9,086 bases of DNA from an uncultured Lachnospiraceae bacterium (GTDB lineage: Bacteria; Bacillota; Clostridia; Lachnospirales; Lachnospiraceae). The notes beneath the pieces were generated by a model. The model saw only the letters and a list, made by a program, of their open reading frames with translations. It did not search any database and was not told the DNA's origin. Below, piece by piece: positions 1-5,686 of the stretch. A program made the translations under genes and the position numbers. Position 1 is the stretch's first letter, and the number at the start of each line of letters is the position of its first letter. The stretch is from contig CALYVE010000050.1 in the NCBI GenBank assembly GCA_945492935.1, positions 1 to 9,086 on the forward strand, written 5' to 3'.

Positions 1-1083
1 ACCAGGTCTGATACCCGGAATAAATCCGCCACTCTTCTTCATATTGTTCGCTATTTCCATTGGGTTAAAAGTAACCGATGTATAGAAATATGCGAAGAAG
101 AATACTAATAATACATATATAAGTAAGCCAATCATTGCCCATGGGTAATTCGGATTGAACCAGTAATTTGAGTTCATACCGCGAAGAATCTTAGCCCATG
201 TACCTGATGGATTTAAATTGAATAAGCTTACAAGCACTGATGGAACTGACATAATTGATGAGGCAAAAATAACAGGAATAACATTTGAAGTATTAACCTT
301 CATTGGAATATGACTGCTCTGTCCACCAACATTACGTCTGCCTTGTACCTTCTGTGCATACTGAACAGGAACTTTTCTTACACCATCCTGAAGTAATACG
401 ACTAATACAATCGTTACAATAATGATAGCAAGGATTACTGCAACTGCGATAGTTGCGTTAACAACATCTTTACCCTTTACAAACTTTGTGTAAAGGTCTG
501 CAAAATCACTTGGCATTCTTGATACGATGTTGATAAGAAGGATGATTGAAATACCATTACCAACGCCGTAATCCGTGATTCTCTCGCCTAACCACATAAC
601 AAAGGCACTACCTGTAGTCAATGTTACAATAATTAACAAATATCCTAAAGGTCCCTTAATTGTTAAGTAATTACCACGATCAAATCCAACAGCAAGACCC
701 AAACTCTCAACAACTGAAAGTACAATTGTGAGGTATCTTGTAATTGCTGTCATTTTTTTACGTCCATCATCTCCGTCTTTCTGCATCTCCTCAAGTGCCG
801 GAATCGCAATTGTGAGAAGCTGCATAATAATTGAAGATGTAATATATGGTGTTACATTCAATGCAAAGATTGACATCTGTGTAAAAGAACCACCTGTAAA
901 TGAGCTAAGGAAATTATTAGCATCACCTAATGCATTCTCCAAATAGTCTTTAACGGCTACGGTGTCCAAACCCGGAACAGGAATCAACGAACCGAGACGT
1001 ACGACAATCATAATAAAGAATGTGAACATTAAGCCTTTACGAATGTCTTTTACCTTGAGAGCGTTCTTTAAGGTCTTAAACAT
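1..1083 (-). CDS. secY: Protein translocase subunit SecY, partial (N-terminal 361 residues)
   Basis: SecY is the pore subunit of the SecYEG translocon, which moves unfolded proteins across, or inserts them into, the cytoplasmic membrane. The frame is open without a stop from the ATG at 1083-1081 to the left window edge. I count about eight hydrophobic helices (roughly residues 17-36, 74-96, 115-135, 148-168, 174-190, 207-231, 264-288, 313-337). Recognisable landmarks are RLGSLIPVPG near residue 30, NVTPYITSSIIMQLL near 77-91, and the cytosolic-loop motif GGFIPGIRPG at 352-361, whose Arg359 matches the conserved arginine of the loop between helices 8 and 9. The last two helices, about 70-80 residues, lie outside the window. 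The gene starts 2 nt after the rplO stop and its ribosome binding site lies inside rplO, so its translation is probably coupled. secY as the last ribosomal-cluster gene shown fits the usual spc order. Confidence 0.97.
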   Translation of the reverse strand, partial: MFKTLKNALKVKDIRKGLMFTFFIMIVVRLGSLIPVPGLDTVAVKDYLENALGDANNFLSSFTGGSFTQMSIFALNVTPYITSSIIMQLLTIAIPALEEMQKDGDDGRKKMTAITRYLTIVLSVVESLGLAVGFDRGNYLTIKGPLGYLLIIVTLTTGSAFVMWLGERITDYGVGNGISIILLINIVSRMPSDFADLYTKFVKGKDVVNATIAVAVILAIIIVTIVLVVLLQDGVRKVPVQYAQKVQGRRNVGGQSSHIPMKVNTSNVIPVIFASSIMSVPSVLVSLFNLNPSGTWAKILRGMNSNYWFNPNYPWAMIGLLIYVLLVFFFAYFYTSVTFNPMEIANNMKKSGGFIPGIRPG

Positions 1084-1085
1084 AC

Positions 1086-1526
1086 TTAAATCACCTCTAC
1101 TTTTCCGCCAAGAGCTTCAATCTTCTCAGCAGCCGTCTTACTGAAAGCATTAGCCTTAACAGTAAGTTTCTTTGTCAACTCTCCATTTCCTAAAATCTTA
1201 ACACCATCTCTTGCATTCTTTACAATGCCTGCTTCGATTAAGGAAGCAACTGAAACCTCAGCACCGTCCTCAAATCTGTCAAGTACAGAAAGATTGATTG
1301 CAACAATCTCCTTATGATTTCTGCATTTGAATCCTCTCTTAGGAATTCTTCTATAGAGTGGCATCTGACCACCTTCGAAACCAGGTCTTGGTGCTCCTGA
1401 ACGAGCCTTCTGACCCTTATGTCCCTTACCGGCTGTCTTGCCATTTCCTGATCCATGTCCACGGCCTCTTCTGAAGTTGTCGCTTGTTGTAGCGCCTTCA
1501 GCCGGCTTTAAACTTGATAAATCCAT
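1086..1526 (-). CDS. rplO: 50S ribosomal protein L15
   Basis: L15 is a late-assembling 50S protein whose long basic N-terminal extension threads into 23S rRNA. The product has 146 residues, the normal bacterial length. The Gly/Lys/Arg-rich extension (residues 20-45, with GRGHGSGNGKTAGKGHKGQK) is typical. The globular C-terminal part carries the family signature at about 110-141, beginning KILGNGELTKKL and ending EALGG. The ATG is preceded by AAGGAGG at 7 nt. It follows rpmD by 22 nt and is followed by secY after 2 nt. Nothing is broken or unusual in the protein. Confidence 0.98.
   Translation of the reverse strand: MDLSSLKPAEGATTSDNFRRGRGHGSGNGKTAGKGHKGQKARSGAPRPGFEGGQMPLYRRIPKRGFKCRNHKEIVAINLSVLDRFEDGAEVSVASLIEAGIVKNARDGVKILGNGELTKKLTVKANAFSKTAAEKIEALGGKVEVI
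1091..1097 (-). promoter_or_regulatory. secY ribosome binding site embedded in rplO
   Basis: GAGGTGA lies 7 nt upstream of the secY ATG and is spelled by the last rplO codons (Glu-Val-Ile). Ribosomes finishing rplO therefore pass over the secY initiation site, a layout that favours coupled translation. It also fixes the secY start, since no other SD-like sequence is near. Confidence 0.8.
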
Positions 1527-1548
1527 GACTGTTCCTCCTTCACAAAAA

Positions 1549-1731
1549 TTATGCTTCTTCTACTTTAACCATGTGACGAACCTGGTCAACCATTCCCTTA
1601 GTTGCTGCATTGTTTGGGAGTTCAACAGTCTTGTGCATCTTAGTAAGACCAAGTGCCTTAACAGTTGCTCTATGCTTTGGAATAGCTCCGATTGGGGACT
1701 TCACTAAAGTAACCTTTATCTTATCTGACAT
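1549..1731 (-). CDS. rpmD: 50S ribosomal protein L30
   Basis: L30 is a small protein on the 50S surface. The 60-residue product is the usual short bacterial form. The N-terminal strand (KIKVTLVKSPIG, residues 4-15), the segment HRATVKALGL (20-29) and the helix around NAATKGMVDQVRHMV (41-55) are the standard L30 landmarks. The ATG at 1731 has AAGGAGG 8 nt upstream. It lies between rpsE (38-nt gap) and rplO (22-nt gap), its normal place in the spc order. rpmD is absent from some bacterial lineages but intact here. Confidence 0.97.
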   Translation of the reverse strand: MSDKIKVTLVKSPIGAIPKHRATVKALGLTKMHKTVELPNNAATKGMVDQVRHMVKVEEA

Positions 1732-1755
1732 TTTACAAACCTCCTTAAGATTCTG

Positions 1756-1768
1756 CGATTAACAATCG
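1756..1768 (-). other. Small inverted repeat in the rpsE-rpmD gap
   Basis: In the 38-nt gap the transcript reads CGATT-GTT-AATCG, a perfect 5-bp stem with a 3-nt loop starting 1 nt after the rpsE stop codon. No T-run follows, so it is not an intrinsic terminator. A stem this short can arise by chance; I record it only because the gap is longer than most in the cluster. Confidence 0.25.
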
Positions 1769-1769
1769 A

Positions 1770-2279
1770 CTAGTTCATGATCTCATCTAAAGACTTGCCA
1801 CGAAGTTTTGCAACCTCTTCCGGGCTCTTAATCTTTGAAAGACCTTCAATTGTTGCAAGTACAACGTTCTGCTTGTTGTTTGAACCTAAGGACTTTGTAC
1901 GGATATTCTTATATCCTGCAAGCTCAAGTACCGAACGAGCCGGACCACCGGCGATGATACCTGTACCTTCCGGAGATGACTTTAACAATACTCTTGCACT
2001 GCCAAACTCACCTGTCCAATCGTAAGGAATACTACCGTTTTCATTGATACTAACCTTAACCATCTTCTTAATTGCATCCTCTTTGCCTTTGCGGATAGCT
2101 TCAGGAATTTCAGCTGCCTTTCCTAAGCCGGCACCAATGTGGCCATTTTTATCGCCTACAACAACGAGTGCTGCAAATCTCATGTTACGTCCGCCCTTAA
2201 CAACCTTTGTTACACGCTTGATGTTAACAACGCGATCTTCTAATTCTAAATTCGTAGCATCTATGATTTCATGCTTCAT
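1770..2279 (-). CDS. rpsE: 30S ribosomal protein S5
   Basis: S5 lies at the back of the 30S subunit near the mRNA entry tunnel and helps set decoding fidelity. The product is 169 residues, a normal length. The N-terminal double-stranded-RNA-binding-like domain covers about residues 14-77, with the loop KVVKGGRNMRF at 25-35, the region in which spectinomycin-resistance changes map in other bacteria. It looks wild type, with no deletion. The C-terminal domain (about 91-163) has GTGIIAGGPARSVLELAG (106-122) and LGSNNKQNVV (131-140). The ATG at 2279 is preceded by AAGGAGG at 11 nt, slightly longer spacing than its neighbours. The stop is TAG. Confidence 0.98.
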   Translation of the reverse strand: MKHEIIDATNLELEDRVVNIKRVTKVVKGGRNMRFAALVVVGDKNGHIGAGLGKAAEIPEAIRKGKEDAIKKMVKVSINENGSIPYDWTGEFGSARVLLKSSPEGTGIIAGGPARSVLELAGYKNIRTKSLGSNNKQNVVLATIEGLSKIKSPEEVAKLRGKSLDEIMN

Positions 2280-2299
2280 GCGCCTTATTTCCTCCTTAC

Positions 2300-2668
2300 T
2301 TAGAATTCAAGTCCAGCTTCTCTAGCAGCATCTGCTAAAGCCTGAATCTTACCCTGATATATAAAGCCGCCACGGTCAAAGACTACAGCCTTGATACCTG
2401 CATCAAGAGCCTTCTTAGCAATTACCTGTCCTAAGTAAGCTGCTGCTGCAACATCATTTGTCTTCTCTAACTGATCTTTAACTTCCTTCTGTACTGTTGA
2501 AGCTGATACCAAAGTCTTCTGAGCTGTATCATCAATAATCTGAGCGTACATATGATTATTACTTCTGAAAACAGCAAGTCTTGGTCTTTCAGCAGTGCCA
2601 CTAAAACGGTTACGAACTCTTAAATGCTTCTTAGCGCGAATAGCACTTCTTGATTCTTTATTAATCAT
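2300..2668 (-). CDS. rplR: 50S ribosomal protein L18
   Basis: L18 binds 5S rRNA and, with L5, anchors it in the central protuberance of the 50S subunit. The product has 122 residues, the usual length. The basic N-terminus (KESRSAIRAKKHLRVRNRFSG, residues 4-24) is the 5S-binding tail. RPRLAVFRSNNHMYAQIID (28-46), the AAYLGQVIAKKA segment (76-87) and VVFDRGGFIYQGKIQALADAAREAGLEF near the end are characteristic. The ATG has AAGGAG 9 nt upstream. The gene follows rplF by 17 nt and precedes rpsE by 20 nt. Confidence 0.98.
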   Translation of the reverse strand: MINKESRSAIRAKKHLRVRNRFSGTAERPRLAVFRSNNHMYAQIIDDTAQKTLVSASTVQKEVKDQLEKTNDVAAAAYLGQVIAKKALDAGIKAVVFDRGGFIYQGKIQALADAAREAGLEF

Positions 2669-2685
2669 CTTATTCCACTCCTTAA

Positions 2686-3225
2686 TTATTTCTTACCAGT
2701 CTTACCAACTTTACGTCTGATAACCTCATCAGAATACTTGATACCCTTGCCCTTATATGGTTCCGGAGCTCTCTTCTCTCTGATTTCGGCAGCATATTGG
2801 CCAACTTTCTCTTTATCAATACCACTTACAATAATCTTGTTTCCATCAACTGTTGTTGTGATACCCTCTGGGTCAACCATATCAACCGGATGTGAATAAC
2901 CGAGTGAAAGATTCAACTTGTTACCCTGCTTTGCAGCTCTGTAACCAACACCGTTAACTTCAAGTGTCTTTGTGTAACCTTCTGTAACACCGATTACCAT
3001 GTTATTGATAAGTGTTCTTGTAAGACCATGTAATGACTTCATCTTCTTTAAATCATTTGGTCTATTAACTACGATTTCAGCACCTTCCTGCTTGATTTCC
3101 ATCTCAGCAGGGAGAACTCTCTCAAGTGTTCCCTTAGGTCCCTTAACAGTCACCTTATTATTTTCTGCTATCTCAACTGTTACGCCAGCCGGAATAGCGA
3201 TAGGCATTCTTCCGATACGTGACAT
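2686..3225 (-). CDS. rplF: 50S ribosomal protein L6
   Basis: L6 sits near the factor-binding site of the 50S subunit, next to the sarcin-ricin loop. The 179-residue product has the family's two tandem homologous domains, about residues 11-82 and 90-164, and starts with the near-invariant MSRIGRMPIAIP. The C-terminal family signature PEPYKGKGIKY is at 154-164, followed by a basic tail. The ATG at 3225 has TAGGAGG 9 nt upstream. The gap to rpsH is 61 nt, joint longest in the window, and holds an inverted repeat and a possible promoter, so rplF and the genes after it may be partly expressed independently. Confidence 0.98.
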   Translation of the reverse strand: MSRIGRMPIAIPAGVTVEIAENNKVTVKGPKGTLERVLPAEMEIKQEGAEIVVNRPNDLKKMKSLHGLTRTLINNMVIGVTEGYTKTLEVNGVGYRAAKQGNKLNLSLGYSHPVDMVDPEGITTTVDGNKIIVSGIDKEKVGQYAAEIREKRAPEPYKGKGIKYSDEVIRRKVGKTGKK

Positions 3226-3247
3226 TTCGCCCGTCCTCCTATTTCTT

Positions 3248-3275
3248 ATAATAAACCGGATTGAATTAGCGTCAA
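3248..3275 (-). promoter_or_regulatory. Candidate internal sigma-A-type promoter upstream of rplF
   Basis: On the transcribed strand, TTGACG (3275-3270; one mismatch to the -35 consensus TTGACA) is followed after 16 nt by TATTAT (3253-3248; one mismatch to TATAAT). There is no extended -10 TGN. Transcription would begin around 3241, almost at the rplF Shine-Dalgarno sequence. Both hexamers lie in the non-coding gap, but AT-rich gaps give such matches by chance, so this is a candidate only. The -35 overlaps the outer arm of the adjacent inverted repeat. Confidence 0.35.
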
Positions 3276-3305
3276 ATGGTAATTGCTTACCATACGAACG
3301 CTAAT
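3265..3305 (-). promoter_or_regulatory. Two-tier RNA hairpin spanning the rpsH stop codon
   Basis: The transcript has an outer 8-bp perfect stem, ATTAGCGT (3305-3298) with ACGCTAAT (3272-3265). A small internal loop follows (TCGT on one side, TTG on the other). Inside it is a perfect 7-bp stem, ATGGTAA (3293-3287) with TTACCAT (3282-3276), closed by GCAA, a GNRA-type tetraloop. The last three bases of the inner 5' arm are the rpsH stop codon, and the outer 5' arm is coding sequence (codons 128-131). No T-run follows, which argues against an intrinsic terminator. The pairing is read directly; the role is unknown. Options are an RNA stability or processing element, a ribosomal-protein binding site, or a structure that separates rpsH translation from rplF. 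Confidence 0.55.
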
Positions 3306-3688
3306 ACCTCTCCACCAACGTTTTCTTTTCTTGCTTCCTTATCTGTAAGCACACCCTTGTTTGTAGAAATAATTGCTGTACCAAGTCCACCAAGAACCTT
3401 TGGAAGCTCATCCTTTGATGCATAAACACGAAGACCCGGCTTAGAAATTCTCTTAAGACCTGTAAGAATCTTCTCGTTCTTATTTGCACCATACTTAAGT
3501 GTAATCTTGATTGTCTTGAAGTTACCGTCTTCAATAACATCAACTGCCTTGACATAACCTTCCTTAAGGAGAATGTCTGCAATCGCCTGCTTCATCTTAG
3601 ATGCAGGTATATCTACTGTATCATGTTTTGCAGTATTTGCATTACGGATTCTTGTAAGCATATCTGCAATTGGATCGCTCATTGACAT
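3287..3688 (-). CDS. rpsH: 30S ribosomal protein S8
   Basis: S8 is a primary 16S rRNA-binding protein (helix 21 region) needed early in 30S assembly; in E. coli it also represses its own operon by binding spc mRNA. The product has 133 residues, the usual length. Landmarks are DPIADMLTRIRNAN (5-18), the IPASKMKQAIADILLKEGYV segment (27-46), and the C-terminal RNA-binding signature GTAIISTNKGVLTDKEAR (103-120). The ATG at 3688 lies 10 nt after AGGAGG; a second ATG two codons in would be 16 nt away, so the first is preferred. The last six codons lie in a strong inverted repeat that includes the stop codon. Confidence 0.98.
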   Translation of the reverse strand: MSMSDPIADMLTRIRNANTAKHDTVDIPASKMKQAIADILLKEGYVKAVDVIEDGNFKTIKITLKYGANKNEKILTGLKRISKPGLRVYASKDELPKVLGGLGTAIISTNKGVLTDKEARKENVGGEVLAFVW

Positions 3689-3715
3689 AATTTATTTGCC
3701 TCCTATTCTTTATTC

Positions 3716-3901
3716 TTACCAGCTTGACTTCTTAACACCAGGTATCTCACCCTTGTATGCTAACTCACGGAAACATACTCTGCAAATACCATATTTTCTC
3801 AAAACTGAATGTGGACGGCCACAAATCTTGCAACGTGAATATTCTCTTGTAGAGAACTTCTGTGGACGCTGCTGTTTAACTTTCATAGATTTCTTTGCCA
3901 T
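3716..3901 (-). CDS. rpsN: 30S ribosomal protein S14, zinc-binding (type Z) form
   Basis: S14 is a late-binding protein in the 30S head. At 61 residues this is the short zinc-ribbon form, not the roughly 100-residue zinc-free form. The four zinc-ligand cysteines are intact as two CxxC pairs, Cys24/Cys27 (RCKICGRPHS) and Cys40/Cys43 (ICRVCFRE). The C-terminus IPGVKKSSW is characteristic. The family name for this form is often rpsN1 or rpsZ. The ATG is preceded by AGGAGG at 7 nt. It sits between rplE (20-nt gap) and rpsH (27-nt gap). Many bacteria carry a second, zinc-independent S14 elsewhere for zinc starvation; that cannot be judged from this window. Confidence 0.98.
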   Translation of the reverse strand: MAKKSMKVKQQRPQKFSTREYSRCKICGRPHSVLRKYGICRVCFRELAYKGEIPGVKKSSW

Positions 3902-3921
3902 TTTGATTCCTCCTATTTTCC

Positions 3922-4461
3922 TTACTTCTGGAACGGCATTCCGAACAATGTTAACAATTCGCGAGCTTCTTCATCTGTCTTCGCTGTTGTAACGAAGATG
4001 ATGTCCATACCTCTTACCTTGTCTACCTTGTCATACTCGATTTCTGGGAAAATAAGCTGCTCTTTAATTCCAAGTGCGTAGTTACCTCTTCCATCAAATG
4101 CGTTAGGATTCACACCTCTAAAGTCACGTACTCGTGGAAGTGCAAGATTTACAAGTCTGTCTGTGAACTCATACATCTTCTCACCACGAAGGGTTACCTT
4201 ACATCCGATAGGCATACCCTCTCTAAGCTTAAAGTTCGCAACTGACTTCTTTGCACGTGTTACAACTGCCTTCTGACCTGAAATAGTCTCAAGATCCTTA
4301 ACAGCTGCATCTAAAACCTTAGCATTTTCTCTAGCTTCACCAACACCCATGTTGATAACGATCTTCTCAAGCTTTGGAATCTGCATTACATTTTTATATC
4401 CGAACTTCTTTGTCATAGCGTCCATAATTTCAGCGCTATACATCTCTTTAAGTCTGCTCAA
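3922..4461 (-). CDS. rplE: 50S ribosomal protein L5 (TTG start)
   Basis: L5 binds 5S rRNA with L18 and contacts the P-site tRNA and the 30S subunit through the central protuberance. The 179-residue product has the normal length, with the family signature LEKIVINMGVGEARENA at 31-47 and the conserved segments LALPRVRDFRGVNPNAFDGRGNYALGI (107-132) and GMDIIFVTTAKTDEEARELL (151-170). The start is TTG (4461-4459): it has AAAGGAGG at 8 nt, and the resulting N-terminus (MSRLKEMY) matches family length. The next in-frame ATG, six codons later, is 26 nt from that SD. Non-ATG initiation may lower its translation relative to its neighbours. It is followed by rpsN after 20 nt. Confidence 0.97.
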   Translation of the reverse strand: MSRLKEMYSAEIMDAMTKKFGYKNVMQIPKLEKIVINMGVGEARENAKVLDAAVKDLETISGQKAVVTRAKKSVANFKLREGMPIGCKVTLRGEKMYEFTDRLVNLALPRVRDFRGVNPNAFDGRGNYALGIKEQLIFPEIEYDKVDKVRGMDIIFVTTAKTDEEARELLTLFGMPFQK

Positions 4462-4469
4462 ACCAAGTA

Positions 4470-4477
4470 CCTCCTTT
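4470..4477 (-). promoter_or_regulatory. rplE ribosome binding site supporting a TTG start
   Basis: AAAGGAGG, a near-complete match to the anti-SD sequence, ends 8 nt before the TTG at 4461. The only nearby in-frame ATG is 18 nt further on, too distant for this SD. The site therefore decides the start codon, and its strength may compensate for the weak TTG. Confidence 0.8.
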
Positions 4478-4487
4478 CCTATCTCAA

Positions 4488-4805
4488 CTAATCGATTTTT
4501 TCTAACTTGCCATCTACATGAGCTACACGAACTTTATCCTTCTTCTCGCCCTGGAAACCAACACGAACTGGCTTGCCTTTGTAGAGGTACATAACATTTG
4601 AAAGATCGATAGGAGCTTCCTTATCAATAATGCCACCCTGCTGATTCTGCATGTTTGGCTTGCTGTGCTTATGAACGATATTAACACCTTCAACTAAAAC
4701 CTTACCGTTCTTAGCGTCAACTGATAATACCTTACCTTCTTTGCCCTTATCTTTACCAGCGATAACTACAACCATGTCATCTTTTTTAATCTTCATTGTT
4801 GCCAT
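4488..4805 (-). CDS. rplX: 50S ribosomal protein L24
   Basis: L24 is one of the first proteins to bind 23S rRNA and nucleates 50S assembly near the exit-tunnel mouth. The product has 105 residues, normal for the family. The KOW motif lies at about 8-35 (DDMVVVIAGKDKGKEGKVLS), followed by KVLVEGVNIVHKHSKP (35-50), the GGIIDKEAPIDLSNVM segment (57-72) and a C-terminal strand KPVRVGF. The ATG at 4805 has TAGGAGG 9 nt upstream, whose TAG is the rplN stop. A second ATG at codon 4 is possible but farther from the SD. The stop is TAG; rplE follows after 26 nt. Confidence 0.97.
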   Translation of the reverse strand: MATMKIKKDDMVVVIAGKDKGKEGKVLSVDAKNGKVLVEGVNIVHKHSKPNMQNQQGGIIDKEAPIDLSNVMYLYKGKPVRVGFQGEKKDKVRVAHVDGKLEKID

Positions 4806-4814
4806 GCGTCGCTA

Positions 4815-4821
4815 CCTCCTA
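4815..4821 (-). promoter_or_regulatory. rplX ribosome binding site fused to the rplN stop codon
   Basis: The heptamer TAGGAGG contains the rplN stop codon TAG as its first three bases and ends 9 nt before the rplX ATG. The terminating ribosome occupies the next gene's SD, a compact arrangement compatible with reinitiation. Confidence 0.75.
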
Positions 4822-5187
4822 TAATACTTCCGGTGCAAGAGATACAATCTTCATAAACTTCTTATCTCTGAGCTCTCTTGCTACTGGTCCAAATATACGA
4901 GTTCCTCTTGGGTTTCCATCATCCTTGATGATAACTGCTGCATTCTCATCAAACTTGATGTAAGAACCATCCTTACGACGTGCGCCCTTCTTAGAACGTA
5001 CGACAACGGCTTTAACAACATCACCCTTCTTTACAACTCCGCCTGGTGTTGCATCTTTAACTGAGGCAACGATGATATCACCAATATTTGCATATCTTCT
5101 TGTGGAGCCGCCTAAAACGCGAATGCAAAGGATTTCCTTAGCACCTGTATTGTCAGCAACTCTAAGTCTTGTTTCCTGCTGTACCAT
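4819..5187 (-). CDS. rplN: 50S ribosomal protein L14
   Basis: L14 binds 23S rRNA and forms an intersubunit bridge with 16S rRNA; it also contacts L19. The product has 122 residues, the standard length, from MVQQETRLRVADNTGAKE (1-18). The family signature runs over about 60-86 and includes KKGARRKDGSYIKFDENAAV (67-85 region). GTRIFGPVARELRDKKFMKI (95-114) and SLAPEVL close the protein. The frame stays open upstream to 5229, but those extra 14 codons contain the SD and overlap rpsQ, so the ATG at 5187, with AAGGAGG at 8 nt, is the start. This is conventionally the first gene of the spc operon; here it follows rpsQ by 13 nt with no terminator between. Confidence 0.98.
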   Translation of the reverse strand: MVQQETRLRVADNTGAKEILCIRVLGGSTRRYANIGDIIVASVKDATPGGVVKKGDVVKAVVVRSKKGARRKDGSYIKFDENAAVIIKDDGNPRGTRIFGPVARELRDKKFMKIVSLAPEVL

Positions 5188-5195
5188 TGCTTGTG

Positions 5196-5203
5196 CCTCC
5201 TTA
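5196..5203 (-). promoter_or_regulatory. rplN ribosome binding site fused to the rpsQ stop codon
   Basis: TAAGGAGG starts with the rpsQ stop codon TAA and ends 8 nt before the rplN ATG at 5187. It rules out the longer in-frame reading beginning at 5229, and it links the last S10-type gene directly to the first spc-type gene. Confidence 0.8.
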
Positions 5204-5455
5204 CTTTGCCTTTTCGATAATCTCAACAAGTCTCCATCTCTTATCCTTAGATAAAGGTCTTGTCTCCATTACTCTAACTCTATCGCCAACTTTGCACTCA
5301 TTGTTCTCATCATGAGCTTTGAGTTTGTATGTTCTCTTTACAATCTTACCGTAAAGAGGATGCTTTACATTATCAACGATTGAAACAACGATTGTCTTGT
5401 CCATCTTATCACTTGTAACTAAACCTACACGTGTTTTTCTAAGATTTCTTTCCAC
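5201..5455 (-). CDS. rpsQ: 30S ribosomal protein S17 (GTG start)
   Basis: S17 is a primary 16S rRNA-binding protein of the 30S body with an OB fold. The product has 84 residues, normal length. It begins MERNLRKTRVGLVTSDKMDK, and the family signature GDRVRVMETRPLSK is at 57-70. The start codon is GTG (5455-5453): an excellent AAAAGGAGG lies 8 nt upstream, and no in-frame ATG occurs before codon 18, which would remove conserved sequence. It follows rpmC after 24 nt and ends 13 nt before rplN. It is the usual last gene of an S10 operon. Confidence 0.98.
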   Translation of the reverse strand: MERNLRKTRVGLVTSDKMDKTIVVSIVDNVKHPLYGKIVKRTYKLKAHDENNECKVGDRVRVMETRPLSKDKRWRLVEIIEKAK

Positions 5456-5463
5456 AATTAATT

Positions 5464-5472
5464 CCTCCTTTT
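5464..5472 (-). promoter_or_regulatory. rpsQ ribosome binding site supporting a GTG start
   Basis: AAAAGGAGG ends 8 nt before GTG at 5455. With no other start codon at a suitable distance, this site fixes the GTG as the rpsQ initiation codon. Confidence 0.8.
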
Positions 5473-5479
5473 ACGATAA

Positions 5480-5686
5480 TTAGTTCGCCTTCTGAGCGAT
5501 GACTGTCTGAATTCTGGCAATATTCTTGCGAACATCCTTAATTCTGCTTGTGTTCTCGAGCTGGTTAGTGGCATTCTGGAATCTCAAGTTGAATAATTCC
5601 TTCTTAGCAGCAACTAAATCGCTCTGTAATTCTTCAAGTGATTTTGCGTTTAATTCTGATTTATATTCCTTAAGCTTCACCGCCAT
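5480..5686 (-). CDS. rpmC: 50S ribosomal protein L29
   Basis: L29 is a small two-helix protein by the peptide exit tunnel, next to L23, where SRP and trigger factor dock. Read from the ATG the product has 68 residues, within the family's range. The first helix includes SLEELQSDLVAAKKELFNLRF (16-36), and the signature TSRIKDVRKNIARIQT is at 46-61. The start is uncertain. From the ATG at 5686 the gene overlaps rplP by 17 nt, but the SD AAGGAGG is only 3 nt away. The GTG two codons on (5680-5678) has the SD at 9 nt, giving 66 residues starting MKLKEYK. Either start leaves the family domain whole. rpsQ follows after 24 nt. Confidence 0.95.
   Translation of the reverse strand: MAVKLKEYKSELNAKSLEELQSDLVAAKKELFNLRFQNATNQLENTSRIKDVRKNIARIQTVIAQKAN

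Noticed and set aside
1238..1462. 74-codon minus-strand frame inside rplO
   Set aside because: It is in another frame within a fully conserved L15 gene; the rplO reading explains the sequence.
3265..3305. Reading the rpsH-rplF hairpin as a rho-independent terminator
   Set aside because: The stem is not GC-rich at its base and is followed by TCAATCC, not a T-run; essential genes continue directly downstream.
3301..3582. 93-codon minus-strand frame inside rpsH
   Set aside because: It is an out-of-frame shadow of the S8 gene, Arg/Leu/Gln-rich and without family similarity.
3573..3992. 139-codon plus-strand open frame antisense to rpsH, rpsN and rplE
   Set aside because: It spans three well-supported genes and their SD sites in antisense, with no family resemblance.
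4441..4510. An E. coli-like S8 operator at the rplX-rplE junction
   Set aside because: I looked for a paired structure around the rplE start and saw none of convincing length; the gap is only 26 nt and mostly SD.
5188..5229. Fourteen-codon N-terminal extension of rplN
   Set aside because: It overlaps rpsQ and contains the rplN SD; L14 proteins begin at the ATG at 5187.
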